From NCBI GenBank assembly GCA_021568835.1, contig JAKGSH010000010.1, positions 3,906,001 through 3,970,000 on the forward strand: a stretch of DNA of 64,000 bases, given 5' to 3'. The translations under genes and the position numbers were made by a program. The stretch comes from Streptomyces sp. Tue 6430. GTDB taxonomy: Bacteria; Actinomycetota; Actinomycetes; Streptomycetales; Streptomycetaceae. Below the pieces are notes generated by a model. That model worked only from the letters and a program-made list of their open reading frames with translations. It made no database searches and was not told where the DNA came from. This document shows, piece by piece, positions 34,914 to 43,006 of this stretch; position 1 is the first letter of the stretch; every line of letters begins with the position of its first letter.

Positions 34914-35170
34914 AGGCAGGCAGCCCCGAGCCCGCCGCTGACGAGCTGAGCTGGTTCAAGAGCAGTTACAGCTCAGGCAGCGGCGGAGACTGCGTAGAGG
35001 TCGCCTGGGTGAAGAGCAGCTACAGCGCGGGCAACGGTGGCGACTGCGTCGAGATCGCGGACGCCGGTACGGCCGTGCTGGTCCGAGACTCCAAGCGGCC
35101 GGCGGACGGGTTCCTCACGATCGACGCCGGTCAGTGGGCCGCGTTCGTGCGGATGGCCGCGCGCGGTTGA
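34910..35170 (+). CDS. DUF397 protein with an internally duplicated motif
   Basis: 86 residues from GTG at 34910. The DUF397 hallmark W-x-KSSYS-x-G-x-GGDCVE occurs twice in tandem: ELSWFKSSYSSGSGGDCVEV followed directly by WVKSSYSAGNGGDCVEI; then VLVRDSKRPADGFLTIDAGQWAAFV completes the domain. Normal DUF397 proteins have one copy. DUF397 proteins are encoded beside HTH regulators such as WhiJ and act in their control; here the neighbours are the HTH and HATPase genes on the other strand. Confidence 0.88.
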   Translation: MKAGSPEPAADELSWFKSSYSSGSGGDCVEVAWVKSSYSAGNGGDCVEIADAGTAVLVRDSKRPADGFLTIDAGQWAAFVRMAARG

Positions 35171-35173
35171 GGC

Positions 35174-35208
35174 GGACCCCGCCCCCCGACGAGCGGGGGA
35201 CGGGGTCC
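35174..35208. terminator. Bidirectional hairpin between the DUF397 and ester-cyclase genes
   Basis: GGACCCCGCCCCCCG pairs with CGGGGGACGGGGTCC (one mismatch, 5-base loop) in the 55-bp gap between the two convergent stops. Confidence 0.7.
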
Positions 35209-35225
35209 TGGTGGAACCTCGCGGG

Positions 35226-35915
35226 CTACTTCCCGAGTACCCCCAGCTGCCGCATCAGACCCGCGCGGTCGTACTGCCACCAGCCCTCGCAGATCATCCC
35301 GTCGCGGAACCGCTGCCAGGTCATGCCGGTCATGACGACGTCCTGCCCGGTGGCGGGGAGGCCGAGGAAGGCGCCCTCGTGCCGGGCGGTCCAGGTCCAG
35401 CGGGTGCACACCCGGTCGCCCTCGGCGATCTGGTCGTCGACCCGGAAGGAGAAGTCGAAGGCCCGCCGCCAGCCCGCGAACTCCTCGCGCGCCGCCGCCA
35501 GTCCGTTGTCCTGCGCACTGGCGGGATCGTGGTCCACGTAGTCGTCGGTGACCCGTTCGAACATCGCGCCGATGTCGATCGTCCCGGCCCGCTCGAACCA
35601 CTCCCGCGCCGTCGCGCAGTTCAGCTGCTCGTCCCGCACCACTTCCAGGTCGGTGAAGGTCGGCATCTCGTCGCAGAGCGCGACCATGTCGTCGAAGATC
35701 TTCTCGGTCTCCGGCAGGCCCGAGTTCCGCATCGCCTCCTCGTACGACGGGAACTCCACGATCTCGACGACGTGCGACGCGTCCGACCGGTCCTTGCCGA
35801 CCACCGCGTGCGTCGCCGTCCGCTTTCCCCTGGTCTTCTCGACCCAGGTGTCCATCAGCCGGTTCATCTCGTCGAACCGGCTCGTCCTGCAATCGATGAG
35901 CTGTACGAAGGTCAT
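35226..35915 (-). CDS. SnoaL/ester cyclase-like protein with N-terminal ferredoxin-like domain
   Basis: 229 residues from ATG at 35915. The N-terminal part (1-105, TFVQLIDCRTSRFDEMNRLMDTWVE ... HVVEIVEFPSYEEAM) looks like a dimeric alpha/beta-barrel (ABM/Dabb-like) domain. The C-terminal part (about 110-229, EWFERAGTIDIGAMFERVTDDYVDHDPA, FRVDDQIAEGDRVCTRWTWTARHEG, GMTWQRFRDGMICEGWWQYD) is a SnoaL-type NTF2-like fold. Substrate unknown. The in-frame extension upstream to 36080 crosses repeats and is rejected. Confidence 0.78.
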   Translation of the reverse strand: MTFVQLIDCRTSRFDEMNRLMDTWVEKTRGKRTATHAVVGKDRSDASHVVEIVEFPSYEEAMRNSGLPETEKIFDDMVALCDEMPTFTDLEVVRDEQLNCATAREWFERAGTIDIGAMFERVTDDYVDHDPASAQDNGLAAAREEFAGWRRAFDFSFRVDDQIAEGDRVCTRWTWTARHEGAFLGLPATGQDVVMTGMTWQRFRDGMICEGWWQYDRAGLMRQLGVLGK

Positions 35916-35942
35916 CGCGCCGCCTCCGGCCCCCCTGGGTCC

Positions 35943-35957
35943 GGCCCTGTCAGGGCC
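35943..35957. promoter_or_regulatory. Short palindrome upstream of the ester-cyclase gene
   Basis: GGCCCTG-T-CAGGGCC is a perfect 15-bp palindrome 27 bp before the ATG, followed on the plus strand by ATTTT. It may be an operator or a weak terminator. Confidence 0.4.
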
Positions 35958-35990
35958 ATTTTCCCACCGGAGCCCCGAGACCGCCGCCCG

Positions 35991-36071
35991 CCACCGCGAC
36001 CCGTGCGCCCGCCCACCGCGACCCGTGCGCCCGCCCACCGGGGCCCGTACGTCCGCCCGCCGGGGCCCGGA
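35991..36071. repeat. 22-bp tandem repeat, about 3.5 copies
   Basis: Units start at 35991, 36013 and 36035 with consensus CCACCGCGACCCGTGCGCCC plus GC; the third and the partial fourth copy have diverged. Confidence 0.85.
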
Positions 36072-36083
36072 TGCGGCCACCCG

Positions 36084-36857
36084 CTACTGCGGCCCGTACT
36101 TCCGCCCCGTCCGTGAGCTGATCCCGCCCAGCAGCGACCGGGGCGTCACCTTCACCAGGCCCATCAGCGCCTTGTAGCGCGCGTCGGGAATCGACACCGA
36201 CTTCCCGCGCGCCAGGTCCGCCAGCGCCGCCGCGACCAGCTTGTCCGCGTCGAGCCACATCCAGCCGGGGATGTTGTCCGTGCCCATCCCGGCCCGCTCG
36301 TGGAACTCGGTGCGCACGAACCCCGGGCACAGCGCCATCAGCCGCACCCCGCTGCCCGCCAGGTCCTTCGCCGCCCCCTGCGTGAACTGCACGACCCACG
36401 CCTTGGAGGCGCCGTACGTCCCGCGCGGCACGAAGGCCGCCACCGAGGCCACGTTGACGACGCCCCCGCGGCCCCGCTCCCGCATCGCCGCGGCCGCCGC
36501 CGACGTCAGCCGCAGCACCGCCTCGCAGTGCACCTTGAGCATCCTCAGCTCGTCGGCCATCGACACGTCGAGGTAGCGGCCTTTGTTGCCGAAGCCGGCG
36601 TTGTTGACCAGCAGGTCGACGGGGTTCTTGCGGTCGCCGAGCCGGGCGGCCACCGTCTCGATGCCCCGGTCCGTGGCGAGGTCGGCCGTCAGCACCTCCG
36701 CCTCGATGCCGTGCCGGTCGTGCAACTCGGTCGCCTGCTCGCGCAGCCGCTGGGTGTCCCGGGCGACGAGGACGAGGTCGTGCCCGTCCGCCGCGAGCCG
36801 TCGCGCGAACGCGGCACCGATGCCCGCGGTCGAACCTGTGATCAGAGCCGTTGTCAT
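36084..36857 (-). CDS. Short-chain dehydrogenase/reductase
   Basis: 257 residues. NAD(P)-binding TGSTAGIGAAFARRLA (about 7-22), NNAG in LLVNNAGFGNKG, catalytic Ser in VNVASVAAF and YGASK (Tyr-x-x-x-Lys). VARD after the second strand suggests NADP preference. Classical SDR, close to the YqjQ/DltE-like group; substrate unknown. It stands alone on the minus strand, 12 bp downstream of the repeat region. Confidence 0.92.
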   Translation of the reverse strand: MTTALITGSTAGIGAAFARRLAADGHDLVLVARDTQRLREQATELHDRHGIEAEVLTADLATDRGIETVAARLGDRKNPVDLLVNNAGFGNKGRYLDVSMADELRMLKVHCEAVLRLTSAAAAAMRERGRGGVVNVASVAAFVPRGTYGASKAWVVQFTQGAAKDLAGSGVRLMALCPGFVRTEFHERAGMGTDNIPGWMWLDADKLVAAALADLARGKSVSIPDARYKALMGLVKVTPRSLLGGISSRTGRKYGPQ

Positions 36858-36955
36858 GGCAGAAGGTTAGTGACCCGGAGTCCGGGCGTCCGCTCTGTGC
36901 ACACGGCCTGCGGAAAGTGGAGGAACCGTGCGCGCGGTCGCCGGTGGCCGGCGGC

Positions 36956-37624
36956 TCAGCCGCCGTACTTCTCGACGTGCGCGCGGGCCGCCGCCAGCGC
37001 CTCCGGGTGCAGCGCCTCGCCGGCCGCCAGCAGCCGCGGCAGCAGCTCCCGGTGGGTGGTGGTGGCCTGGAACTCCATCCGGGCCGTCACCTCGTGCTCC
37101 GGCAGGTGGACGATCTCCACGGCGTCCCCCGCGCGTATCTCGCCCGGCGTGATCACCCGCAGGTAGGCGCCCGTCGCGGCCTTCCGCGTGAACCGCCTGA
37201 CCCACCCCTTCTCCCCCAGGTGCCCCTGGAAGGTGCGGCAGGGGATCCGCCCCGCCGTCACCTCCAGCACCACCTGCGGGCCGATCCGCCAGCGCTCGCC
37301 GATCCGCGCCCCGGACACGTCCAGCCCGGTGGTGGTGAGGTTCTCGCCGAACGCCCCGTTGGAGAACGCGCGTCCCAGCTCGCGCTCCCAGTCGTCCAGG
37401 TCCTCGCGCGCGACGGCGTACACCGCCTGGTCGTCCCCGCCGTGATGGCGCAGGTGACACACCGCGTCCCCGGCGAGCCCGCTTCCGCCGACCCCCTTCG
37501 GACCGGGCGCGGCCACCCGCACCGGCCCCTCGACGGGCCGCTTGTCGATGCCGGTCAGCCCGTCGGGCTGGTCGGTGTACGGCACGGCCTTGGGACGGCC
37601 CACGTTGACGGACAGAAGCCTCAT
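36956..37624 (-). CDS. MOSC domain protein (YiiM-like)
   Basis: 222 residues. MRLLSVNVGRPKAVPY is the typical N-terminus. The MOSC core contains GLAGDAVCHLRHHGGDDQAVYAVAREDLDDWE, NGAFGENLTTTGLDV and IPCRTFQGHLGEKGWVRRFT, with the conserved Cys proposed to bind a molybdenum-cofactor sulfur. The C-terminal helical part is the 3-alpha domain of the YiiM group, linked to detoxification of N-hydroxylated bases in E. coli. Divergent from the LysR gene (93-bp gap). Confidence 0.9.
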   Translation of the reverse strand: MRLLSVNVGRPKAVPYTDQPDGLTGIDKRPVEGPVRVAAPGPKGVGGSGLAGDAVCHLRHHGGDDQAVYAVAREDLDDWERELGRAFSNGAFGENLTTTGLDVSGARIGERWRIGPQVVLEVTAGRIPCRTFQGHLGEKGWVRRFTRKAATGAYLRVITPGEIRAGDAVEIVHLPEHEVTARMEFQATTTHRELLPRLLAAGEALHPEALAAARAHVEKYGG

Positions 37625-37717
37625 GGCGGCACGCTAAGCGACCGGCGGTCAAAGTGTCGACGCATTATCCGCCCCCTCTCCCAAGGCTCCCTTATGTCAC
37701 TCGCCTATGCTCGAAGG

Positions 37718-38614
37718 ATGATCGAGGCCCGTCACCTGCGCGTGCTGCGCGCCGTCGCCGCCACCGGCTCCTTCTCTGCGGCGGGCCGCGAGCTGGGCTG
37801 CACCCAGCCCGCGGTCAGCCAGCAGATGAAGGCGCTGGAGACGTCCGTCGGCACACCGCTGCTGGTGCGCAGCGGCCGCGAGATGCGCCTGACCCAGGCG
37901 GGCGAGGCCCTCGTGCGGCATGCCGCCGGGATCCTCGCCGGACTCACCGCCGCCGAGGAGGAGGTCGCCGCGATCGCCGGTCTGCGCGCCGGCCGGGTCC
38001 GCCTCGTCTCCTTCCCCAGCGGCAGCTCCGCGCTCGTCCCGACCGCGCTGGCCGCCCTGCGCGCCGCGCACCCCGGGACCCGCGTCTCGCTGGAGGAGGC
38101 CGAGCCGCCCGCGTCGGTCGAGAAGCTGCGCGCCGGCGACTGCGACGTGGCCCTCGCCTTCCGCTACGAGGACGCGCCGGGCGCCGAGGAGTGGTCCGAC
38201 CTGGTCGTCCGCCCCCTGCTGACGGACCGGCTCGTCGCCCTCCTGCCCGAACGCCACCCGCTCGCGCGCGCGGACTCCCTCGCCATCGGCGAACTCGCCC
38301 GCGAGCCGTGGATCGCCGGCTGCCCGCGCTGCCGGGGCCGGCTGGTGGAGGTGTGCGAGGCCGCGGGCTTCACCCCCCGCATCGACTTCGCGACCGACGA
38401 CTACCCGGCGGTGGCCGGCCTGGTGGGTGCGGGCCTCGGTGTCGCCGTCCTTCCGGAGCTCGCGATCGAGTCCGTACGGCCGCGGGGCGCGCGTGCGGTG
38501 ACCCTGGAGCCGGCGGTACGGCGCGAGGTCGTCGCGCTCACCCTGCCCGACCTGGCCCAGGTGCCGGCGGTGGCGGCGACGCTGGAACACCTCACGCGCG
38601 CGGCGGCACGCTAG
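37718..38614 (+). CDS. LysR family transcriptional regulator
   Basis: 298 residues from ATG at 37718; another ATG at 37694 would add eight residues. N-terminal winged HTH: MIEARHLRVLRAVAATGSFSAAGRELGCTQPAVSQQMKALE, then LVRSGREMRLTQAGEAL. The effector domain follows (LVSFPSGSSALVPTALAALRAAHPGTRV, IDFATDDYPAVAGLVGAGLGVAVLPE). The two Cys in AGCPRCRGRLVEVCE are notable. It is divergent from the MOSC gene, which is the obvious candidate target. Confidence 0.93.
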   Translation: MIEARHLRVLRAVAATGSFSAAGRELGCTQPAVSQQMKALETSVGTPLLVRSGREMRLTQAGEALVRHAAGILAGLTAAEEEVAAIAGLRAGRVRLVSFPSGSSALVPTALAALRAAHPGTRVSLEEAEPPASVEKLRAGDCDVALAFRYEDAPGAEEWSDLVVRPLLTDRLVALLPERHPLARADSLAIGELAREPWIAGCPRCRGRLVEVCEAAGFTPRIDFATDDYPAVAGLVGAGLGVAVLPELAIESVRPRGARAVTLEPAVRREVVALTLPDLAQVPAVAATLEHLTRAAAR

Positions 38615-38650
38615 CCGTACCGAGAGGTGTCAGCCGCACCAAGAGTGGAG

Positions 38651-38670
38651 GGCACGCGCGTGTGCGTGCC
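38651..38670. terminator. Hairpin between the LysR and WhiB-like genes
   Basis: GGCACGC (38651-38657) pairs with GCGTGCC (38664-38670) in the gap between two convergent genes. Confidence 0.5.
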
Positions 38671-38695
38671 CTCAGATGAATGAAGAAACGTTCCT

Positions 38696-39022
38696 TCAGC
38701 TGTTCGAGACACCGCTCGCGCCGGCCGACGCCGGCACCAGGCGGTTGCGCGCCCGCCCCATGAGCTCCTCGCGCTCGTCCTCGGTCAGGCCGCCCCAGAC
38801 GCCGTACGGCTCTCTCACCGCCAGCGCGTGCGCCGCGCACTGCGCGCGCACCGGGCACCTCATGCAGACCTCCTTGGCCGAGTTCTCGCGAGCGCTCCGC
38901 GCCGCCCCGCGCTCGCCCTCGGGATGGAAGAAGAGCGAGCTGTCCACCCCGCGGCAGGCGGCCAGGAGTTGCCAGTCCCACAGGTCCGCGTTCGGTCCGG
39001 GAAGGCGGGAGAAATCTGCCAT
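38696..39022 (-). CDS. WhiB-like iron-sulfur transcription factor
   Basis: 108 residues. Four cysteines at about 23, 53, 56 and 62 (AACRGVD, EVCMRCPVRAQC) bind a [4Fe-4S] cluster, followed by the G(V)WGG turn (EPYGVWGGLTEDERE) and a basic C-terminal end (RARNRL) for DNA contact. Wbl proteins typically act on region 4 of the principal sigma factor. It lies divergent from bldM, an arrangement conserved in streptomycetes; the equivalent mycobacterial region carries whiB3. I do not assign a wbl letter. Confidence 0.93.
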   Translation of the reverse strand: MADFSRLPGPNADLWDWQLLAACRGVDSSLFFHPEGERGAARSARENSAKEVCMRCPVRAQCAAHALAVREPYGVWGGLTEDEREELMGRARNRLVPASAGASGVSNS

Positions 39023-39401
39023 TGCGTGACCCCTTGTAGCCGTGCTGAGCGGATACGGTGCCCACGACCGTACAACTACGATCTAAGGAGATGAAAATAT
39101 GACTCATTGCGAATCTAGCCTCAGACACCAGCGAATGGGAAGAAATGGGGCTGAACGGGGCACGGGTTGTGAGGAAAGCTCGCGGGATCGCGCGGCACTC
39201 TCGGCCGTGTTCGTCCCCTCACGTAGAGTGCCGAAGAATGCACGCGGCCCCGTAACTCTTTCGAGTGACCATCGTTGAGTGTGCGATGGCGGTTGAAAAC
39301 ACAAACGCTCGGGCAGGCGTCCGAGACGGTCGACCGCACAGGTGACGATATGTACCAGCCTGGAGGCACAAGGTGACGCGCATCAGCTGCGGAGGACGGC
39401 C
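39023..39401. other. 379-bp divergent control region between the WhiB-like gene and bldM
   Basis: AT-richer than its surroundings (around 39080-39120 and 39230-39340). It holds the sigma-BldN-type promoter at 39251-39278 and no credible small gene. A second promoter for bldM and one for the WhiB-like gene are expected but not resolved by eye. Confidence 0.7.
39251..39278 (+). promoter_or_regulatory. Sigma-BldN-type promoter of bldM
   Basis: CGTAAC (39251-39256), a 16-bp spacer and CGTTGA (39273-39278) match the sigma-BldN consensus (CGTAAC, 16-17 bp, CGTTGA). bldM is the classic sigma-BldN target. Transcription would start near 39285, leaving a leader of about 115 nt. Confidence 0.88.
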
Positions 39402-40013
39402 ATGACTTCCGTCCTCGTCTGTGACGACTCCCCGCTTGCCCGAGAGGCGCTCCGCCGCGCGGTCGCGACCGTGCCCGGCGTCGAGCGCGTGACGACGGCG
39501 GCCAACGGCGAGGAAGTCCTCCGCCGCTGGGGCGCCGACCGCTCGGACCTCATTCTCATGGACGTGCGCATGCCGGGGCTGGGCGGTGTGGAAACCGTCC
39601 GCCGGTTGCTGTCCGCCGACCCGGGCGCACGCATCATCATGCTGACCGTCGCCGAGGACCTCGACGGCGTCGCGCTCGCGGTCGCCGCCGGCGCCCGCGG
39701 CTACCTGCACAAGGACGCCTCGCGCGCCGAACTGCGCGCGACGGTCACCCAGGCCCTGGCCGACCCCACGTGGCGGCTCGCCCCGCGGCGGCTGCGCTCG
39801 GCCGAGATGGGTGCCGCGCCCACGCTCACCGCGCGTGAGATCCAGGTCCTGGAAGGCATGAGCCACGGCCGCTCCAACGCCGAGATCGGCCGCGAGCTGT
39901 TCCTCTCCGAGGACACCGTCAAGACCCATGCCCGCCGTCTGTTCAAGAAACTCGGCGCCTCGGACCGTGCCCACGCCGTGGCGCTCGGCTTCCGGTGGGG
40001 CCTGGTCCGCTAG
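39402..40013 (+). CDS. bldM: Orphan response regulator BldM
   Basis: Developmental regulator acting as a homodimer on early and as a WhiI heterodimer on late sporulation genes. 203 residues from ATG at 39402 with GGAGGA seven bases upstream, exactly the BldM length. Receiver domain: VLVCDDSPLAREALRRAVA, the phosphorylation-pocket Asp54 in LILMDVRMPGLGG, MLTVAED and GYLHKDAS. LuxR/NarL-type HTH: LTAREIQVLEGMSHGRSNAEIGRELFLSEDTVKTHARRLFKKLG. No partner kinase is nearby. Controlled by the promoter at 39251-39278. Confidence 0.96.
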   Translation: MTSVLVCDDSPLAREALRRAVATVPGVERVTTAANGEEVLRRWGADRSDLILMDVRMPGLGGVETVRRLLSADPGARIIMLTVAEDLDGVALAVAAGARGYLHKDASRAELRATVTQALADPTWRLAPRRLRSAEMGAAPTLTAREIQVLEGMSHGRSNAEIGRELFLSEDTVKTHARRLFKKLGASDRAHAVALGFRWGLVR

Positions 40014-40426
40014 GGCCTCTCCGGCCCGGTCCCGGCCTGCCCCCGCCCGCCCGGCGCACCGCTTCCGGTGGGCGGCGGCACGTGCTGGACCGCCGGTGAG
40101 CGGGGTCCGGCGCGTGAGGCCGCCGAAGCGGTCGGCATGGTCGGCACGGTGGTCTTCGCGGCTGTCGGCGCTCGCGGGTGCCGGCGGCGGGGCGCGCGTG
40201 CGGTGCCGGGCCGCCTCTTCGGAGTCACCGTCCTGCCGGGCCGCGCGGCGCACTTTTCGAGCAACCGATCCCAGGGACAGGAGCGGGGGAATGGACGAAC
40301 CTCCCTGCTCGCGCGGGGCGCAGGAGGTGCGAGAACCCCCTGCCGGCCGGTCGGTGTCCGGCGGCGGCGCGGTACCTCGCCGGATGCCCGCTGCTCGTTT
40401 CGCCGCGGATGCCGCATCCTTGAGGT
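40014..40426. other. 413-bp stretch between bldM and the ECF sigma gene
   Basis: GC-rich with no ORF of its own that looks coding in the plus sense; minus-strand frames here are shadows. It should contain the promoter of the sigma factor gene, but no element is clear. Confidence 0.6.
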
Positions 40427-41155
40427 GTGGAGTTCCTCGGGGACGAGTCGGTCGAGCGGGACGGGAGGGCGCAGGGGATGAGTTCCGGCGCACCTGCTCA
40501 TAACGCTTCGGTGCACAACGAAGGGCACGGTGCCGCGGCCGGTCCGGCCGCAGTGCACCATGGACCGATGCGCGAAGACGAGGCGGTCCGTGCCCCCGGG
40601 GCGATCGGCGGACTCGTCCATCGCGCGGTGGACGGCGACGAGCAGGCCACCCACGACCTGCTGGCCCATGTCCACCCCCTCGCCCTGCGCTACTGCCGCA
40701 CCCGGCTGTCCCGGCTCCCCGGTGACGCGCGCCACTTCGTGGAGGACCTCGCGCAGGAGGTCTGCGTGGCCGTCCTCCTCGCCCTTCCGCGCTACAAGGA
40801 CACGGGCCGTCCCTTCGAGGCCTTCGTCTTCGCCATCGCCGCCCACAAGGTCGCCGACCTCCAGCGCGCGGCGATGCGCCACCCCGGTTCCACGGCGGTC
40901 CCCTCCGACGAGATGCCGGAACGCCCCGACGACTCCCTCGGCCCGGAGGAGCGGGCCCTGCTCAGCAGCGACGCCGAATGGGCGAAGAAACTGCTGGCCA
41001 ACCTGCCCGAGAACCAGCGGGAGCTGCTCCTGCTGCGCATCGCGGTGGGCCTCACCGCGGAGGAGACCGGCCAGATGTTGGGAATGTCACCCGGGGCCGT
41101 GCGCGTGGCCCAGCACCGCGCGCTGAGCAGGCTGCGGGCCCTGGCCGAGCAGTAG
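40427..41155 (+). CDS. shbA: ECF sigma factor of the SigD/ShbA type
   Basis: 242 residues from GTG at 40427, or 225 from ATG at 40478, which has GGAGGG upstream; the first 50 residues are disordered. Sigma2: LVHRAVDGDEQATHDLLAHVHPLALRYCRTRL and FVEDLAQEVCVAVLLALPRYKDTGRPFEAFVFAIAAHKVADLQR. Sigma4: LLANLPENQRELLLLRIAVGLTAEETGQMLGMSPGAVRVAQHRALSRLR. Its place between WhiB-like/bldM and guaB parallels whiB3-sigD-guaB2 in mycobacteria. The Streptomyces member ShbA drives transcription of the principal sigma gene hrdB; I assign the symbol from synteny and domain type, not from alignment. Confidence 0.8.
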   Translation: MEFLGDESVERDGRAQGMSSGAPAHNASVHNEGHGAAAGPAAVHHGPMREDEAVRAPGAIGGLVHRAVDGDEQATHDLLAHVHPLALRYCRTRLSRLPGDARHFVEDLAQEVCVAVLLALPRYKDTGRPFEAFVFAIAAHKVADLQRAAMRHPGSTAVPSDEMPERPDDSLGPEERALLSSDAEWAKKLLANLPENQRELLLLRIAVGLTAEETGQMLGMSPGAVRVAQHRALSRLRALAEQ

Positions 41156-41399
41156 CACCGCCGCGGTCACGCCGTGCTCCGCCGCCGGTCCCCGAGTGGA
41201 CCGGACAGCGGGCCCGACGCCGGACCGGCCGAGGCGCCTAGGCTGGACAGGTGCCGACGGCCCGTCCGCTGAACGGGCCGAGCGCCGTCGCCGTACGAAC
41301 ATACGAAGCCCGGAGTCACGCCGGAGCGTGGAATTCCGGGGGTGCGCTTCCCGTTAGCATGGACATCCGCACCGATCAAGGCCATTTGGGGAAGGTGTC

Positions 41400-42902
41400 A
41401 TGACTGCCAACGTCGACGGAGTGCCCGCCAAATTCGCGACCCTCGGGCTCACCTACGACGACGTGCTGCTGCTGCCGGGCGCATCCGAGGTGCTCCCCAA
41501 CGCGGTCGACACCTCGTCCCGCATCTCCCGCAACGTTCGTGTCAACATCCCGCTGCTCTCGGCGGCGATGGACAAGGTGACCGAGTCCCGCATGGCCATC
41601 GCGATGGCCCGCCAGGGCGGCGTCGGCGTGCTGCACCGCAACCTCTCCATCGAGGACCAGGTCAACCAGGTCGACCTGGTGAAGCGCTCGGAGTCGGGCA
41701 TGGTCACCGACCCCATCACGGTGCACCCGGACGCCACGCTGGCCGAGGCCGACGCGCTGTGCGCCAAGTTCCGCATCAGCGGCGTCCCGGTGACCGACGG
41801 CGGCGGCAAGCTGCTCGGCATCGTCACCAACCGTGACATGGCCTTCGAGTCGGACCGCACCCGTCAGGTGCGTGAGGTCATGACCCCGATGCCGCTCGTC
41901 ACCGGCCACGTCGGCATCTCCGGCACGGACGCCATGGAGCTGCTGCGCCGCCACAAGATCGAGAAGCTCCCGCTGGTCGACGAGACGGGCGTCCTCAAGG
42001 GCCTCATCACGGTCAAGGACTTCGTCAAGGCCGAGCAGTACCCCCGGGCCGCCAAGGACGCCGAGGGCCGGCTGCTCGTCGGCGCCGCCGTCGGCGCCAG
42101 CCCCGAGGCGCTCGAGCGCGCCCAGGCCCTCGCCGAGGCCGGCGTGGACTTCCTGGTCGTCGACACCTCCCACGGCCACAACAGCAACGCCCTCGCCTGG
42201 ATGGCGAAGATCAAGTCGAGCGTGCGCGTCGACGTGATCGGCGGCAACGTCGCCACCCGTGACGGCGCCCAGGCCCTGATCGACGCAGGCGTCGACGGCA
42301 TCAAGGTCGGCGTCGGGCCCGGCTCGATCTGCACCACCCGCGTGGTAGCCGGCATCGGCGTCCCGCAGGTCACCGCCATCTACGAGGCTTCCCTCGCCGC
42401 CCGCCCGGCGGGCATCCCGCTGATCGGCGACGGCGGCCTGCAGTACTCCGGCGACATCGGCAAGGCGCTCGCCGCCGGCGCCGACACGGTGATGCTGGGC
42501 AGCCTCCTCGCGGGCTGCGAGGAGTCGCCGGGCGAGCTGCAGTTCATCAACGGCAAGCAGTTCAAGTCGTACCGCGGCATGGGCTCGCTGGGTGCCATGC
42601 AGTCCCGCGGCCAGGGCAAGTCGTACTCCAAGGACCGCTACTTCCAGGCGGAGGTCGCGGCCGACGACAAGCTCGTGCCCGAGGGCATCGAGGGTCAGGT
42701 GCCCTACCGCGGCCCGCTCGGCACCGTGCTGCACCAGCTCGTCGGCGGCCTGCGCCAGACCATGGGCTACGTGGGCGCCGCCACCATCGCGGAGATGGAG
42801 ACCAAGGGCCGCTTCGTCCGGATCACCTCCGCGGGCCTCAAGGAGAGCCACCCGCACGACATCCAGATGACGGTCGAGGCACCCAACTACAGCAGCAAGT
42901 AG
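41400..42902 (+). CDS. guaB: IMP dehydrogenase
   Basis: Oxidises IMP to XMP, the committed step of GMP synthesis. 500 residues, full length. YDDVLLLPG start, two CBS domains (about 100-215) inserted in the barrel, catalytic Cys311 in GPGSICTTR, IMP-binding GDGGLQYSGD, the flap region with GMGSLGAMQSRGQGKSYSKDRYF and VPEGIEGQVPYRG. A standalone gene with its own terminator at 42919. The related guaB3 follows. Confidence 0.97.
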   Translation: MTANVDGVPAKFATLGLTYDDVLLLPGASEVLPNAVDTSSRISRNVRVNIPLLSAAMDKVTESRMAIAMARQGGVGVLHRNLSIEDQVNQVDLVKRSESGMVTDPITVHPDATLAEADALCAKFRISGVPVTDGGGKLLGIVTNRDMAFESDRTRQVREVMTPMPLVTGHVGISGTDAMELLRRHKIEKLPLVDETGVLKGLITVKDFVKAEQYPRAAKDAEGRLLVGAAVGASPEALERAQALAEAGVDFLVVDTSHGHNSNALAWMAKIKSSVRVDVIGGNVATRDGAQALIDAGVDGIKVGVGPGSICTTRVVAGIGVPQVTAIYEASLAARPAGIPLIGDGGLQYSGDIGKALAAGADTVMLGSLLAGCEESPGELQFINGKQFKSYRGMGSLGAMQSRGQGKSYSKDRYFQAEVAADDKLVPEGIEGQVPYRGPLGTVLHQLVGGLRQTMGYVGAATIAEMETKGRFVRITSAGLKESHPHDIQMTVEAPNYSSK

Positions 42903-42918
42903 TCGCACGGGCTTCCCA

Positions 42919-42948
42919 GGCGGCCCCGGAACCTCCGGGGCCGCCTTT
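42919..42948 (+). terminator. Rho-independent terminator of guaB
   Basis: A 12-bp perfect stem (42919-42930 with 42934-42945), loop ACC, followed by TTT; 17 bp after the guaB stop. Confidence 0.9.
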
Positions 42949-43006
42949 GCCGTGCCCGTCGGCGATACTGGAAGACGCTGCAACGCATCAGGGAAAGGCC
43001 ACACAC

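Noticed and set aside
40010..40882. A minus-strand gene antisense to the ECF sigma factor
   Set aside because: No motifs, and the plus-strand sigma factor domains are unambiguous.
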